Source: Bombyx mori (lineage: Eukaryota; Arthropoda; Insecta; Lepidoptera; Bombycidae). Taken from it: 64,000 nucleotides of DNA. Positions 34,631 through 45,425 of the stretch are shown piece after piece. The stretch's first letter is position 1; every line of letters starts with the position of its first letter. The DNA is taken from contig NC_085127.1 in assembly GCF_030269925.1 (NCBI RefSeq), forward strand, positions 5,835,501 to 5,899,500. The letters are read 5' to 3'. The position numbers and the translations under genes are program-made. The notes under the pieces were generated by a model. That model was not told where the DNA came from and did not search any database. It was given only the letters and a program-made list of their open reading frames with translations.

Positions 34631-35655
34631 ATATATCCACAGAAGGTTTCAGAGATACTCCTATAAATTGTGGAACCGTGACAAAGTTATCCATCTTCGC
34701 ATTGATCGCGCTAACATTCTTTATTCGACCACAAATTTTTTTTGGTAATGTCAAACTCCTCCTGAAGGGTAGCAAGTGACTATCGAACATTGAAACATGA
34801 AGCAAAACAAACCGTGCAGCTTCACTGAACACGTTATATCAGAAACCACAGTAATCTAGAATCCCAACAAATGCATTTTAATTAATTTCATATTTCGTGA
34901 ACAAGTGACGTAACTGCAACTCGGCGTAATCGTAATGTCGTGACGTAGTAGCGTCGTATCATCGGTTCTAAAATTGATAATTGTAGGTTTGTTTGTTCCA
35001 GTCAGATATTATTTCGTCAAATCACCACTAAAGCTGAACTTGTAGTTTCTCTTTCTTCCAATCCTTCCACGGCGATTTTGATCTATCCGAAGTATAAATA
35101 GGTAAAATTGAGCCTCTATAAAATTTCTACTTACATTAATATTTAGTTTACGTAAAACTGATCATGTATCTGAATTTCGCGCTCAACTTAAGTGGTTGCC
35201 AATTCCTTTAACATTCGCCATAACGTCCTTAACGATTTTAGTGATAAAACCTATCATACACTATTGTACTAGTATACTTACCTGTTAACTATTTTTGCCG
35301 GCGTAGTCTTTTAATGACTACCTTACTTATCTGCATTGAATGCCGCCACCCACCTCGACGATGAGTTAGTTAAAATCTCAATTCTCCACTCATCTGTTGT
35401 TTAATAGATATCCTACGCTCTAAAATACGATTTTAATTATTAATTGACAATGGAAGAAAGGCCATCGCAACTAAGTCTCTTGTTAAAGTTTGTTTGGTAG
35501 CAAGTGATTATGGTTTTTCGTGATCTCATCCGTCCGTGTTTGCATAGCAGTCATTTTTGGCATTGATTAATTGTCCAATCGACTTTAGCTTCATCGAATA
35601 CTAGAATAATCTTGCGTTGTTGTTAGGACCAATTTGAAATCAACAGCACCCATTA

Positions 35656-35955
35656 AAGTCGTCTTGGCCTAAATGATAAGACGTCCGGTGCATTCGTGTT
35701 GAGCGATGCACCGGTGTTCGAATCACAGGCGGGTACCAATTTTTCTAATGAAATACGTACTCAACAAATGTTCACAATTGACTTCCACAATGAAGGAATA
35801 ACATTGTGTAATAAAAATGAAACCAAAAAAATTATAATTTGCGTAATTACTGGTGGTAGGACTTCGCCCTGTCTATTTCTGCCGTGAAGCAGTAATACGT
35901 TTGTGCGTGTAACTATACTTGAGACCTTAGAAGCCATTTAAGCAATAAGAAAAAA
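35656..35955 (+). mobile_element. Bm1-like SINE with tRNA head and internal deletion
   Basis: Head gtcgtcttggcctaaatgat, box B ggtgttcgaatcac, then the body with a deletion that removes most of the 3' half; ends gccatttaagcaataagaaa. The plus ORF over it is spurious. Confidence 0.8.
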
Positions 35956-36536
35956 TCTTCTATGATTCGATTTTTTGTTTTTATTTGTTTTGGAGGTCGC
36001 ATAACGACCCACCTCTAGTTACAACAGGTGGACAGCGATAATACCAGAGGCAGAGGCAAGCCGCTCCCGAGAGAAGTCTTGAATGCATATTTTAAATTAG
36101 GAAAAAAGTAAATTATGTATTTTACGATTTAATCATGCGTTTGTGACATTCACAGTTTTACAGCTTTTTAACAGTTTCCGAGTTTTCCGAATACTTTAGA
36201 TTGGTATAATTGTTACAATATTAATGTCTATCTTTATACGAGTCTGATACATACGACGTTTTTGAATTTGAATGGAGCTTACGAAGCGAGCGGTATCATT
36301 TGTAATAAGCTTTTAACATTAAGCTTTGTTTTCAAACACGTCTACCTATGAATCGTAATTATATTCAAAAATAGTATTCGTTTCATTCGATAAACTCACC
36401 TATTGTACTATTGTATTGTTGTTGTGTTTGTAATGTTAATGCTTTTGGTGTGCATTAAAGTAAAATTAAATTAATAGTGAAACCAGGCGTCACTTCTCTT
36501 TGATAATCGTTTAATGTATGAAACATATCAAATTCT

Positions 36537-36860
36537 TTTTTTTTCCTTCCTATGCTGATTGAGAGCCTTGAGAGGGTATTTCCGCTTCACCCTAACGTGT
36601 GTAGGTGAGCTTACGGGGCTCAACCCGGAGTGTTGCTAACACCCTAGCGAGAGCAGTGCTTCGCAGAATCTACCCCTGGATCGGAAACGCGACCCACTGA
36701 GAAGATCCGACGAGAAACTCAGTGGGCTGTGTCTGTGGGCTAATTCGCTCGTCGAGCCCTTCGTCGCGAGCGACGGGTTCGACGAGGACGGTGACCGGTG
36801 CTTGTGGTGCCTAAAAGCACCGTTAATGGATCGGGAGCATCCGTAGTGACGTGCAAAATT
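36537..36860 (-). mobile_element. Jockey-like LINE 3'UTR fragment
   Basis: Same landmarks as the other copies (gagagccttgagagggtatt; cgcagaatctacccctggat; gcgacgggttcgacgaggac), after a T-run at 36537. A short oppositely oriented scrap of the same 3'UTR follows at about 36905-36990. Confidence 0.75.
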
Positions 36861-36904
36861 CTTGAGTTCCCTCGTTACTTCTCGAAGGCCAATGGTGCCT
36901 CGGG

Positions 36905-36990
36905 AGTGGGTCGCAATTCCGATCCGGTGCTAGATTCTGCTGTATGAAGCTAGGATAACCCCTCGATGTACTAGCAATAGGTAGGCAAAA
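36905..36990 (+). mobile_element. Scrap of Jockey-like LINE 3'UTR, opposite orientation
   Basis: Contains ttccgatccggtgctagatt and an end similar to aataggtaggcaaaaatg, with an internal deletion. Head-to-head with the fragment at 36537-36860. Confidence 0.5.
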
Positions 36991-37844
36991 ATGTTTGTGG
37001 CGCTTATTACATTCTGCGACGCGGTTGTGCGCGGAAGTTCTTTCGATTTGAAGCGGTGTGATTTGAAAGTCCCTCTTATTTTACTGTTTGATTTGTTCCT
37101 TGAGTTTAACTCTAATCTCATTGTTAAATATGGCTTACGTATGACCTTACCTTTCCTTCCATTTTTTCATTTATCGCTGTCGATCTTCAAAATACTCGAA
37201 GTGTTTTTATCTTCTCTCTTTATCTGTCTTTATCTTCTTTCTCTTCTATCTACCCCTAGTCTCTTTATCTTCTCTTGATTTCAATGTTATGTTCAATATA
37301 TTGCAGTTGCTATAATTTATGATATTTTCACTCGGCGTTATTAATTTATTATGCCTTAAACCTTTATTAAGCCATTGTTTAATTTCAGTTTAATCGCCTT
37401 ATGTTCCTGTTCTATCTCTAAACTCCGTGGTACATAGTTTTCTGCAGAACATTATCCTATCTATATGATCCTAAAGCATATTTCACTCTTTCCGTTCATA
37501 TTGCTACCCATAATAACGTATTCTAGTCGCGAGGCCGAGCAAAACCGGAGGCCCTTTGCCGGTCAAAATAGGGCAGATTTATTTGAGATACATTGACGTT
37601 TCAGGTGTATCCAGTAGCAATAAAAGACCTTTGAAGGGTTTGATGTAGAATATAAAGTAAACAGTTGTTGAAAAAAAATTTAACATACCTTCTTATCCAT
37701 CCAGTATCAAACATCAGCTAAAACTAAGAAGAGAAAATTTGAAAAATATATGAGAATTGTCTAATAATGTTAAAATATCTTGCCTTGTTGAGAAGTTATA
37801 CATGTTAAGATAGGGATCAACTAACAACCTATTCAGTGCTAAGT

Positions 37845-38150
37845 GATTACCGTCGCTTATGGGAAACTGCAATGCCAGGAGAATGGTCAAGCCCTGGACA
37901 TTTTTGCAAACATTGTTTGAAAAAAAGAAATTGTATAGCGCTCTGAGAACACATTGAAGGGAGCTCATTCCAGCGCCGGATGGTACGTGCCAAAAGTGAT
38001 TACTTAATAAGCGATTTATTACTATCGAAAAACGCAGCTTCAAGTGGCTGGGATGAACTCTGCTCCAGTGGTGTGTGGTGCGGTTGTAGAAAGGAGATGA
38101 TTGGTTCATCTCGAACAATTCCTTTGCACGCAAGCACCTTCGCAGACCTA
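37845..38150. repeat. Decayed dispersed repeat
   Basis: Begins like the RTE-type 3' block (ttaccgtcgcttatgggaaa, gcaatgccaggagaatggtc), then continues tatagcgctctgagaacaca and cagcgccggatggtacgtgc. Order resembles a repeat segment widespread in moths, but I cannot name it. The minus ORF over it is not a gene. Confidence 0.35.
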
Positions 38151-38939
38151 TAGCTTAGGAGCTGGAGATTGGAGTTATTAACGAAGTCACGAAGCCTTTC
38201 CTTCTTCAGTCTGAAGTCAAATGGAAGTTTTCATTTATTAGTGACGTTATATAAGCAGAAGGTGTAGAGGTAGCTATCAGAGAATTGAACATACATTTTT
38301 GACAAATGCTGGAATCTCACTAACTACATTTCTGGATACGTTTGCATAATACAAGTTTCGAACAGTAATATTCGGACCGTCTAGCAAATTCGCATGCCCG
38401 GCGACAGACCTACAATTTTAAGCATACTGTTCTTCTTTTAAGTTACTGTAGTATCTAAACTCTGAGAATCATCTTACGAAAATAAAATTCAGCATGAATA
38501 CAATAAAATTAACGTAGCGATCAATTTGGTCAATATTTGATTGAGTAATGTAAGTGATTCACATATCAAACTTATGTTTAATTCTGATTCATTGTTAGGT
38601 ATGTATTCATATGCATCAACATCACAGAACAAGTCGTTTGTTCTGGTTCGAGGCCTTTAAGGATGGGACGACTTTACTTCTTTTTCTTCATGCCTTTATT
38701 CCACATATGTAGGGTCAGTGTGGCATGTCTTCTTATCATGCTGGATAGAGATTTGGCATGAGTTTAACGACCGGCAACCGTCCTGACGTCCACACTTCTC
38801 CAGGATAGGACAAGGACCTTTATTGTATGAAACAATTCGACCTTGACTTTGATTATGACCTCGGGTATCATAATTTATGGTGTGATGCAGTACAGATGAA
38901 GACTATCAAATAAATATAAATGTTGCTGGAAATATGTAG

Positions 38940-39110
38940 GGCATCGTGCGAGCTCGCACGGTTAGTAGGTACCCTCACCCTGTCTTTTTTAGCCGTGAAG
39001 TAGTAATACATTTCGGTTTGAAGGATGGGGTAACCGTTGTACTATGGAATTGAGACTAACAGAGTCTCAAGGTGGGTGGGCGACATTAACGTTGCTTACA
39101 TCTGGGGTAT
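38940..39110 (+). mobile_element. Diverged Bm1-like SINE fragment
   Basis: Recognisable words gccgtgaagtagtaatacat, tttcggtttgaaggatgggg, ctcaaggtgggtgggcg; many changes. Confidence 0.5.
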
Positions 39111-39437
39111 GAGGGGTACGTACACCTCAAAACAGTAAAAAAAAAATTGTCTATTTTCAAACAATACCGCAAACGTTAATTGGCTGAAAAAACAAAAAAA
39201 ATGACTTGGATTCTAATTTGTTGGTATTTTTTGTGCAATATATTTTTTCTATAATACATTTTATTAGTATTTTTATCTCTGGTAAATATATAATATATTA
39301 TGTATTATATAAATATGTTAATTAATATGTATACATGAGAATATGGATGTATAAATTGCATATTATGATAATATAATATGTACGGCGTTGTATGTTATGT
39401 GTATATATGTATACTGTATGCATATAGCAAAGCAATC

Positions 39438-39573
39438 ATATACTTGAGACCTTAGAACTTATATCACAAGGTGGGTGGCGCATTTACGTTGTAGATGCCT
39501 ATGGGCTCCAGTAACCACTTAGCACCAGGTCGGCTGCGAGCTCGTCCGTCCCATCTAAGCAATAAAAAAAAAG
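39438..39573 (+). mobile_element. Bm1-like SINE 3' fragment
   Basis: acttgagaccttagaactta ... ccatctaagcaataaaaaaa. About 65 bp before the LINE's target duplication. Confidence 0.75.
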
Positions 39574-39648
39574 CATCTGCCACAGCACCGTGTAAACCAC
39601 CCATGTTAGCCTGGTATATAATGCTTTAGGCGTTAGGTCAGTCACTTT

Positions 39649-40310
39649 CTCTCCCGACTAGGCGCGTCAACACCTCCGCCTCCGCCATTCGCCCAATCAC
39701 GATGTTCGACCAGCCCATACCGTGGGCCCCGAAGGTCAAATATTTAGGCGTCACCCTCGACAGTAGGATGACATTCCGCCCTCACATCAAGACGGTACGC
39801 GACCTTGCCGCCTTCATTCTAGGACGTCTCTACCCGATGATATGTAGGCGAAGTAAAATGTCCCTTAGAAATAAGGTGACACTCTACAAAACTTGCATAC
39901 GCCCCGTCATGACCTATGCAAGTGTAGTGTTCGCTCACGCGGCCCGCACTCACTTAAAATTCTTCCAAATTATTCAATCCCGTTTTTGCAGGATAGCCGT
40001 CGGAGCCCCGTGGTTCGTCAGGAACGTCGACCTCCATGACGACCTGGACTTAGAGTCCATCAGTAAGTATCTTCAGTCGGCGTCGATGCGCCACTTCGAT
40101 AAAGCGGCACGACACGAGAACCCTCTCATCGTGGCCGCCGGTAACTACATTCCCGATCCTGCGGACAGAATGGAAAGCAATCGACGTCGCCCAGAACACG
40201 TCATCTCGGATCCTCCCGATCCACTAACGATGCTTTTAGGTACTTCAAGCACCGGTGACCGTTCTCGTCGAACCCGTCGCTTGCGACGAAGGGCTCGACG
40301 AGTAAGTTAA
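39649..40310 (+). pseudogene. C-terminal fragment of Jockey-like reverse transcriptase
   Basis: Open from the insertion edge to a TAA at 40308-40310; the ATG at 39702 gives 202 residues. Shows the RT thumb/connection signature KYLGVTLDSRMTFRPHIK followed by LYKTCIRPVMTYASVVFAHA, and ends in an Arg-rich tail ([14 protein letters not shown]). The catalytic palm with YxDD and the endonuclease domain are absent through 5' truncation, so it cannot be active. Other fragments in the window (55692-56240, 25432-25795) match it. Confidence 0.85.
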
Positions 40311-40482
40311 CTCTCAGACACAGCCCACTGAGTTTCTCGCCGGATCTTCTCAGTGGGTCGCGTTTCCGATCCGGTGGTAGATTCTGCGAAGCACGGCTCT
40401 TGCTAGGGTTCGTGTTAGCAACGTCATCAGGTTTGAGCCCCGTGAGCTCACCTACAAACGTTAGGGTTACGCAAAATAAAAG
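39649..40482 (+). mobile_element. 5'-truncated Jockey-like LINE with perfect target-site duplication
   Basis: An 834-bp insertion bounded by the 12-bp repeat gtcagtcacttt (39637-39648 and 40482-40493). It carries the end of a reverse-transcriptase ORF and a GC-rich 3'UTR with the element's usual 3' landmarks (gtttctcgccggatcttctc; gatccggtggtagattctgc; gtgagctcacctac). The perfect duplication and open frame indicate a recent copy. 5' truncation is typical of target-primed reverse transcription. Confidence 0.85.
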
Positions 40483-40613
40483 TCAGTCACTTTACCTCTG
40501 TGCATAAAGTTAAATAAACTAAATAAATAAAAAAGTGTGTGTGTCCGCTCCGACGCACGACTGGAGTTTACTGGATATAAATATAAATTTGTGTCAGTTG
40601 AATACAGTAAAAT

Positions 40614-40678
40614 ATGGAAGTTACGTATTCTAGTGAGAATGATCCGGGAGTTGCGGAACACGTGGATGCGGTAATTAA
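40614..40678 (+). CDS. Candidate start exon, unrecognised gene
   Basis: ATG in good context (gtaaaatATGG) opens 21 codons (MEVTYSSENDPGVAEHVDAV..) and runs straight into a perfect donor AA|GTAAGT at 40679. TATAAATA at 40576 and an initiator-like TCAGTT at 40594 precede it, though their 20-base spacing is shorter than usual. No matching second exon was found. The short acidic peptide has no recognised domain. It lies immediately downstream of a LINE insertion (39649-40482). Confidence 0.4.
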
Positions 40679-40794
40679 GTAAGTCTATATAATTCACTTT
40701 TACAATTAATATATAAGTTGTCCATTCACTGATAGAAGGAATTGTTTATATTTAATAAGCTTTATTAATAAATGATTTGTAGCGGGTTATATTC

Positions 40795-40862
40795 GGGTAT
40801 CAACCCACTAACAGTTGATACGTTCAGGAATCGAACCCGAACGGCGTCCGGCCACAAGCAAA
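40795..40862 (-). mobile_element. tRNA-like box B remnant
   Basis: Minus strand cgttcgggttcgattcctga is a perfect pol III box B, but the box A side (gcttgtggccggacgcc) does not fold as a tRNA. Probably a SINE head remnant. Confidence 0.3.
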
Positions 40863-41079
40863 ACGATGTCGGTAAATTAAACGAAACAATACGAGAAATA
40901 GTTCTATATTACGACAACACGATACACTACAGATTATTAACAAATTAACGAGACACAAAACAAACGACTAACAAATATATGAAAATACAATAATGAGAGA
41001 AACGCGCGATCAGTACGAGGCTTTGTGGCGGACTGCCGGCGCAGCAGCCCGGCGTCACCTGCGATAACGCGGCCGCGCG

Positions 41080-41125
41080 TTGGCTCCTGATTGGCGCGCG
41101 CACGCATCACGCAATCAGGAGCCAA
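41080..41125. promoter_or_regulatory. 14-bp perfect hairpin with CCAAT boxes
   Basis: ttggctcctgattg (41080-41093) and its exact complement caatcaggagccaa (41112-41125) around an 18-base CpG-rich loop. Each arm includes ATTGG/CCAAT cores. The patch 41020-41140 is strongly CpG-rich. About 0.4 kb downstream of the small start exon and 0.9 kb upstream of the furin 5'UTR exon. Confidence 0.35.
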
Positions 41126-41334
41126 TCAGGCGCATAACGCATTTCGTGTGACATGCTATACTCTCTAGTACGATTTTGGTCCCCATAATTTTCATACCCC
41201 GGGCCTATATATGTAAATCGATTCTTAAGGAGTAAACTCCAAAAACACGGTGGAAACCTTACTAAAAGACTGAACCACGTTCATGCTACCAGAGAGGAAG
41301 CAGACTTGTTTTGAATCATGCAAAGAACTTAATC

Positions 41335-41425
41335 AGAAATAAGTAGGTGGTGCTTGGATTCCGATTTCTCTACTCGCAAAGTCAAAGGCGATTAATGCTG
41401 GAATAAATACACCATAGGCAAATAT
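41335..41425 (+). repeat. Dispersed repeat, copy 1
   Basis: Contains gcttggattccgatttctct, actcgcaaagtcaaaggcga and ttaatgctggaataaata. The reverse complement occurs at 56870-56960. No coding frame or known family. Confidence 0.5.
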
Positions 41426-42059
41426 TTAGATATGACGCGAAATTGCAGCGCACCACGTGACATTTGTGCATACAGAATATAGTATCATGAACTGTCATGT
41501 CAATTATGATGCCAATAATAGTTACAGTAAACAGTGCTTTATACAATAATAATTGTTTACTTGTAGATACCGAAGGACACCAGATTAGACGTTAAAAGAA
41601 CATACGATATCCACTCATCGTACCAGATAATGCATTCCGATAAGACGAGATATGATGCTTGTATGCTTGTGTATTGAGATCACAAAAAGGCAATTCAATG
41701 AAATTGGAATAACTTATCTTTGATTTTGTATTTCCAGTTGATTATTCCACATTCCACACTGTGATGTCTATGGGTCCCGCCTACTATCGAGGACGGTGTG
41801 AACTTATCCTGCACTGAAATAAAATTATTACATTCTTTGACATTCTGTGGCTTTCCACTTTTTGCAAAATTAAAACTACTAAATTCTGTTACCAGATTTC
41901 TTTTTCAAGTTGACTTTCTAAGAATTAATCTAAATCAAAAGATCAATCATCACTAAAGCCGCAACATTCCAGAATTCTTCGAAATTAAAATTTGGCAACA
42001 TCGTTTTCGTCTCCCGCTCCAATCGCGACGTGCGACCGAGAGCAAAGTAGTGGCAACGA

Positions 42060-42157
42060 ACCAGTCAGCTTCACGTGCGCGGACGTGTAGCTCGCGTTTC
42101 ACATCGCGAGATCGTGTTATTCACGCGCCATTTGACAGTCGTACTGTGTTCCTCGCG
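42060..42157 (+). other. Fur1: Probable 5'UTR exon and promoter of the furin-like gene
   Basis: A CpG-rich patch around 42010-42160 in otherwise AT-rich DNA. It contains an arthropod initiator-like CAGTCAG at about 42062 and a strong donor CGCG|GTGAGT at 42158. The next plausible acceptor on this strand is just before the furin start exon, so this is inferred to be its non-coding first exon. The ATG at 42050 opens a 66-codon ORF across the donor, judged not coding. Confidence 0.45.
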
Positions 42158-43904
42158 GTGAGTGTTTACTGCAAAACATCACAGTGCCGCGTTGTGGTTC
42201 TCTCTGATAACGTAAACACGACAAATAATTTAATAAATAGTGATAACTAGCCGGCGAGATGCGAGAGGTGAACGCTCGTCACAGCGGCGCCGACTCTCAC
42301 CGCCAGCTATTGTCTAAGTGCCACGGAATCTTGGTCCTTCCCATCGGATTCCATTGATGAAGCATCCGCTTTTCGACGTGGGCTGCACATAAAATTGCAC
42401 GGATTTGTCACGACGATAGCTAACGTGCCCGATGGAGACAGATAAGATAAACTTCGCGTTTTAATGTTTACCAACGTTACTTTCAAAATTCCATATTTAC
42501 TTAAGAACTCAATAGTTTTGCTATGTAAATTACAAACTCGTATGGTATGCGTTTGCTTGATTAATTGTGGATGTTAACTGTAAATAGCCGACATTGCAGT
42601 CTAGCATCCACACGCGTTGACTGTCCTACTTTATTATGATTTTTTTTATAAATATTTGCAGTCGTATTTGTAAATATTAAAAACATGCTTAGGACAATGT
42701 TATGGAAATGAGTTAAGAACGCGTGCCGTCACTCTTAACAACAAAAAGAACCGTTATCTCTTGATTAATTTCGACAACATTTTCACTTTTTTTTTTATTT
42801 GTACTCGATTTTAAAGCATTCACTTTATTATCAATGGTTTTAAAATCGGTTAAATACCATTTGCCAAGCTTGCCAAAACTTAACAAGTCAAGAGTTCCGA
42901 CAATTATCACATTCGAACAAAACGTTCAAGTTGTTCGTGACACTACTGATTGTATTTATATCTCTCACCCAACGGGGTTATCAGTAAATATTTGAAGAAT
43001 AAACCGTTTCTTTTACCTATTTTTTTTATCTGGTTTGGACAAATTATAAGATGTATATTATAAAAGAAAAACCATATTTCCACAAATTAAGTATGTTCAA
43101 TAAAAGATGGTGAGATAAATATTCAAGTATTTCCTTATAATCAGTTTAATAATTAAAAAAAAAAACGCAGTAATTACGATCATAAACTGATTTAAAACAT
43201 AATTTTTCTATGATTTATTGTTTACAAAGAAAAGGTCAGTGAGCATTACTATCAGGAAAGTAGGTTGAAGTACGTTGATAGAACGCAGTGATTAATGATT
43301 TCCTTGTGATTCGATAATAAAGAGCGATACAAAGATAGCCCTGTCGGGATCTGTAGCTTTGTCATTCTTATATTATATACTTGACCCAGTTATTACGAAA
43401 GTGCTGGCAAGGTTCGTTTCTTCAAGTTTTAATTCACTGAAAACCTATTTCCGTCTGATTGGTAATTTATTTCGAACGAACGTTTTATTGTTAGTCGTTA
43501 CACAAAAACCGCACCCATTGAATTCGAAATTGGAGAGAAATTCGAATCCCCGGTGACAATTCAGTAAATTATTCCATGTTAGAAGACGTAGTTGGACAAT
43601 GTCGCAATATTAATTAAACGGCATTATTAAGAAAGCAAATTTATAATGCAATGTTTTTCTGATAACATTTACTAAAAATACCCTTTGCAATTCCAAATCT
43701 AAATTAAACGCGAGACTTAATAAGAAATAATTGTTATAACTTTTTTGTTGAATATTTAACATTAATTAACTCGAAGTGCTACGCTCGAAAAGCCGAATCA
43801 GGAAATATGTAGTGCAAAAATTTAATTAGGACTTTTCGCACGGTCCATTTTCCTTAATTTGGACACATTCGGTTCGAATGTTTTTTTTTTTTTTAATATT
43901 GATA

Positions 43905-44015
43905 ATAATAATTTTTTTATTGCCTTTATAGGCAGACGTGCATACGCCCACCTGATGGTAAGTGGTAACCGTCGCTTGTGGACGTCGGCAATGGTAGGGA
44001 CAGAGACAAGCCAAC
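43905..44015 (+). mobile_element. RTE/CR1-type 3'-end fragment
   Basis: Same block as 17258-17380: ttattgcctttataggcaga, cccacctgatggtaagtggt, ggcaatggtagggacagaga. Between the furin 5'UTR exon and its start exon. Confidence 0.55.
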
Positions 44016-44124
44016 AATATTAATAATTAAAACAGGGAACAAGTCCCTCACGGTCATCCGACTCCAAATTAGGATCCCTTGTGTTGTGGGTGTCAGGGCC
44101 TGATATTCATACTTATATACGTTA

Positions 44125-44265
44125 AAATAGACACATATATAGATAATAAATACCCAGACAGGGAGAAAATAAATCTGTTAATCAGACAAATGTTTGTCCG
44201 ATTTGGGAATCGAAGCCTCGGCAAAAGACTCAGGAGTGCTAACTGCTGGACCGCCCTGTCAGTCA
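44125..44265 (-). mobile_element. tRNA-derived SINE (not Bm1)
   Basis: Minus strand reads ccagcagttagcactcctga (box A region), then gaggcttcgattcccaaatc (box B), then ttgtctgattaacagattta and an A/T-rich end. The mature tRNA fold is not preserved; a SINE is the better reading than a tRNA gene. Confidence 0.5.
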
Positions 44266-44472
44266 GTTATTACAATAACCAAGCAAACAATTTATTTAAA
44301 CTTTAGGCATACATATCAAAGATTGACATGAAATAGAAGAGATCTAAATAGTTACAGTCGGAGTGTTTTTTTTTTTAAATATACTATCAGACTTTTTAGG
44401 ACCGAAGTCGACCTAAACTGTTTTGTGTATGTGCAATGTTGATAAGTACTAGCTGGTGAGTGTGACCGTGCG

Positions 44473-44634
44473 ATGGCGCGCGGTGTTCTCGTACTCTCGA
44501 TCCTGGTGTCGGTTCTGTCGCACATTGAAACAACACTAGGGCATTACACGCCAACATGGGCCGTCCATATACCGGAAGGAAGAGAAGTTGCCGATGCCGT
44601 CGCCAGGGACCACGGCTTCGTCAATCTTGGAAAG
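44473..44634 (+). CDS. Fur1: Furin-like proprotein convertase, first coding exon
   Basis: Fifty-four codons from ATG to donor GGAAAG|GTAAGG. The first 23 residues are a signal peptide (MARGVLVLSILVSVLSHIET..). Then comes the start of the inhibitory prodomain: TWAVHIPEGREVADAVARDH and GFVNLGK. The TWAV.IP...A..VA..HGF.NLG pattern is characteristic of furin/PACE N-termini and does not resemble PC2. Furins are Golgi serine endoproteases that cut precursors after dibasic sites. Only the first exon is seen; the catalytic subtilisin domain, P-domain and membrane anchor are not in identifiable exons here. The start codon lies 23 bases after a plausible acceptor (gtactag|CTGG, 44449). A truncated Helitron-like element and a Bm1 SINE sit 26 bases into the next intron. 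The exact paralog (Fur1 rather than Fur2) is inferred. Confidence 0.85.
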
Positions 44635-44659
44635 GTAAGGAGATTTTTTTTATTGCATA

Positions 44660-44775
44660 CTAGCTGACCCGGCAGACTTCGTAGTGCCTCAATCGATAAA
44701 TAAAAGACCTAAATTTTTGTATAAAATAAACTTAAAACAAACAAAAGGAATCCGTCCAACAGGGAACACATCATA
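44660..44775 (-). mobile_element. Truncated Helitron-like element, family A
   Basis: Keeps only the 3' 115 bp (ctagctgacccggcagactt on the plus strand) before a junction with a Bm1-like SINE at 44776. Starts 26 bp after the furin exon's donor site. Confidence 0.5.
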
Positions 44776-45107
44776 CCTTGAGATATAAGTTCTAAAGTAT
44801 AATACAACGGCTGCCCCAACCTTCAAACCGAAACGCATTACTGCTTCACGGCAGAAATAGGCAGGGTGGTGGTACCTATCCGTGCGGACTCACAAGACGT
44901 CCTACCAACAGTAATTACGCAAATTATTATTTTGGGGGTTTGATTTTTATTACACGATGTTATTCCTTCATTGTGGTAGTAAATTGTGAGCATTTGTTAT
45001 GTAAGTATTTCATTAGAAAAGTTGGTACTTGTCAGCGGGATTCGAACACCGTTGCATCGATAGATACAAATGCAACGGACGTCTTATCTTTTAGGCCACG
45101 ACGACTA
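44776..45107 (-). mobile_element. Bm1-like SINE with tRNA-like head
   Basis: Minus strand carries the head (gtcgtcgtggcctaaaagat), box B and body, but the 3' ~100 bp are replaced by the Helitron-like fragment at 44660. Confidence 0.8.
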
Positions 45108-45198
45108 CTGATAATACTGTATCGGATAATATATATTTATTAAAGAATAATGTTATTTGAGATGTAAGTCACATATGCCACTAAGGAGGTTTATATTA

Positions 45199-45425
45199 GC
45201 TCACTGAGTTTCTCGCCGCATCTTCTCAATGGATCGCAATTCCGATCTGGCGGTAGATTGTGTGAAGCACTGCTCTTGCTAGGGCTAGTGTTAGCAAATC
45301 CTCTCAGGTTGAGACCGTGAGTTCACCTACCCGTCCGCGCGTATCTGAAATATCCCCTTAGGCATCAAGATATTACGAATCTCGATGCCCTTAGGCAACC
45401 AGTGAATAGGTAGGGACAAAAAGAA
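45199..45425 (+). mobile_element. Jockey-like LINE 3'UTR fragment
   Basis: Runs from cactgagtttctcgccgcat through gcggtagattgtgtgaagca to taggtagggacaaaaag. Inside the probable furin intron 2. Diverged from the consensus of the other copies. Confidence 0.7.

Noticed and set aside
35665..35730. Possible tRNA gene (box A and box B present)
   Set aside because: It is the head of a Bm1-like SINE: no complete cloverleaf, and it continues into the SINE body and A-rich end.
37714..38133. 139-codon minus-strand ORF
   Set aside because: Overlaps a decayed dispersed repeat beginning with the RTE-type 3' block; no conserved protein motif.
42050..42250. 66-codon ORF starting at 42050
   Set aside because: It crosses a strong donor at 42158 and starts in front of the initiator-like motif; better explained as furin 5'UTR exon plus intron.
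44190..44262. Possible minus-strand tRNA gene
   Set aside because: Box A and B are present but the acceptor stem does not pair, and repeat sequence follows. Reported as a SINE instead.
9898..44634. A functional cluster linking the ER-stress factor and the furin-like protease
   Set aside because: Both act in the secretory pathway, but they are on opposite strands, 14 kb apart, with repeats between; proximity alone does not support a shared system.
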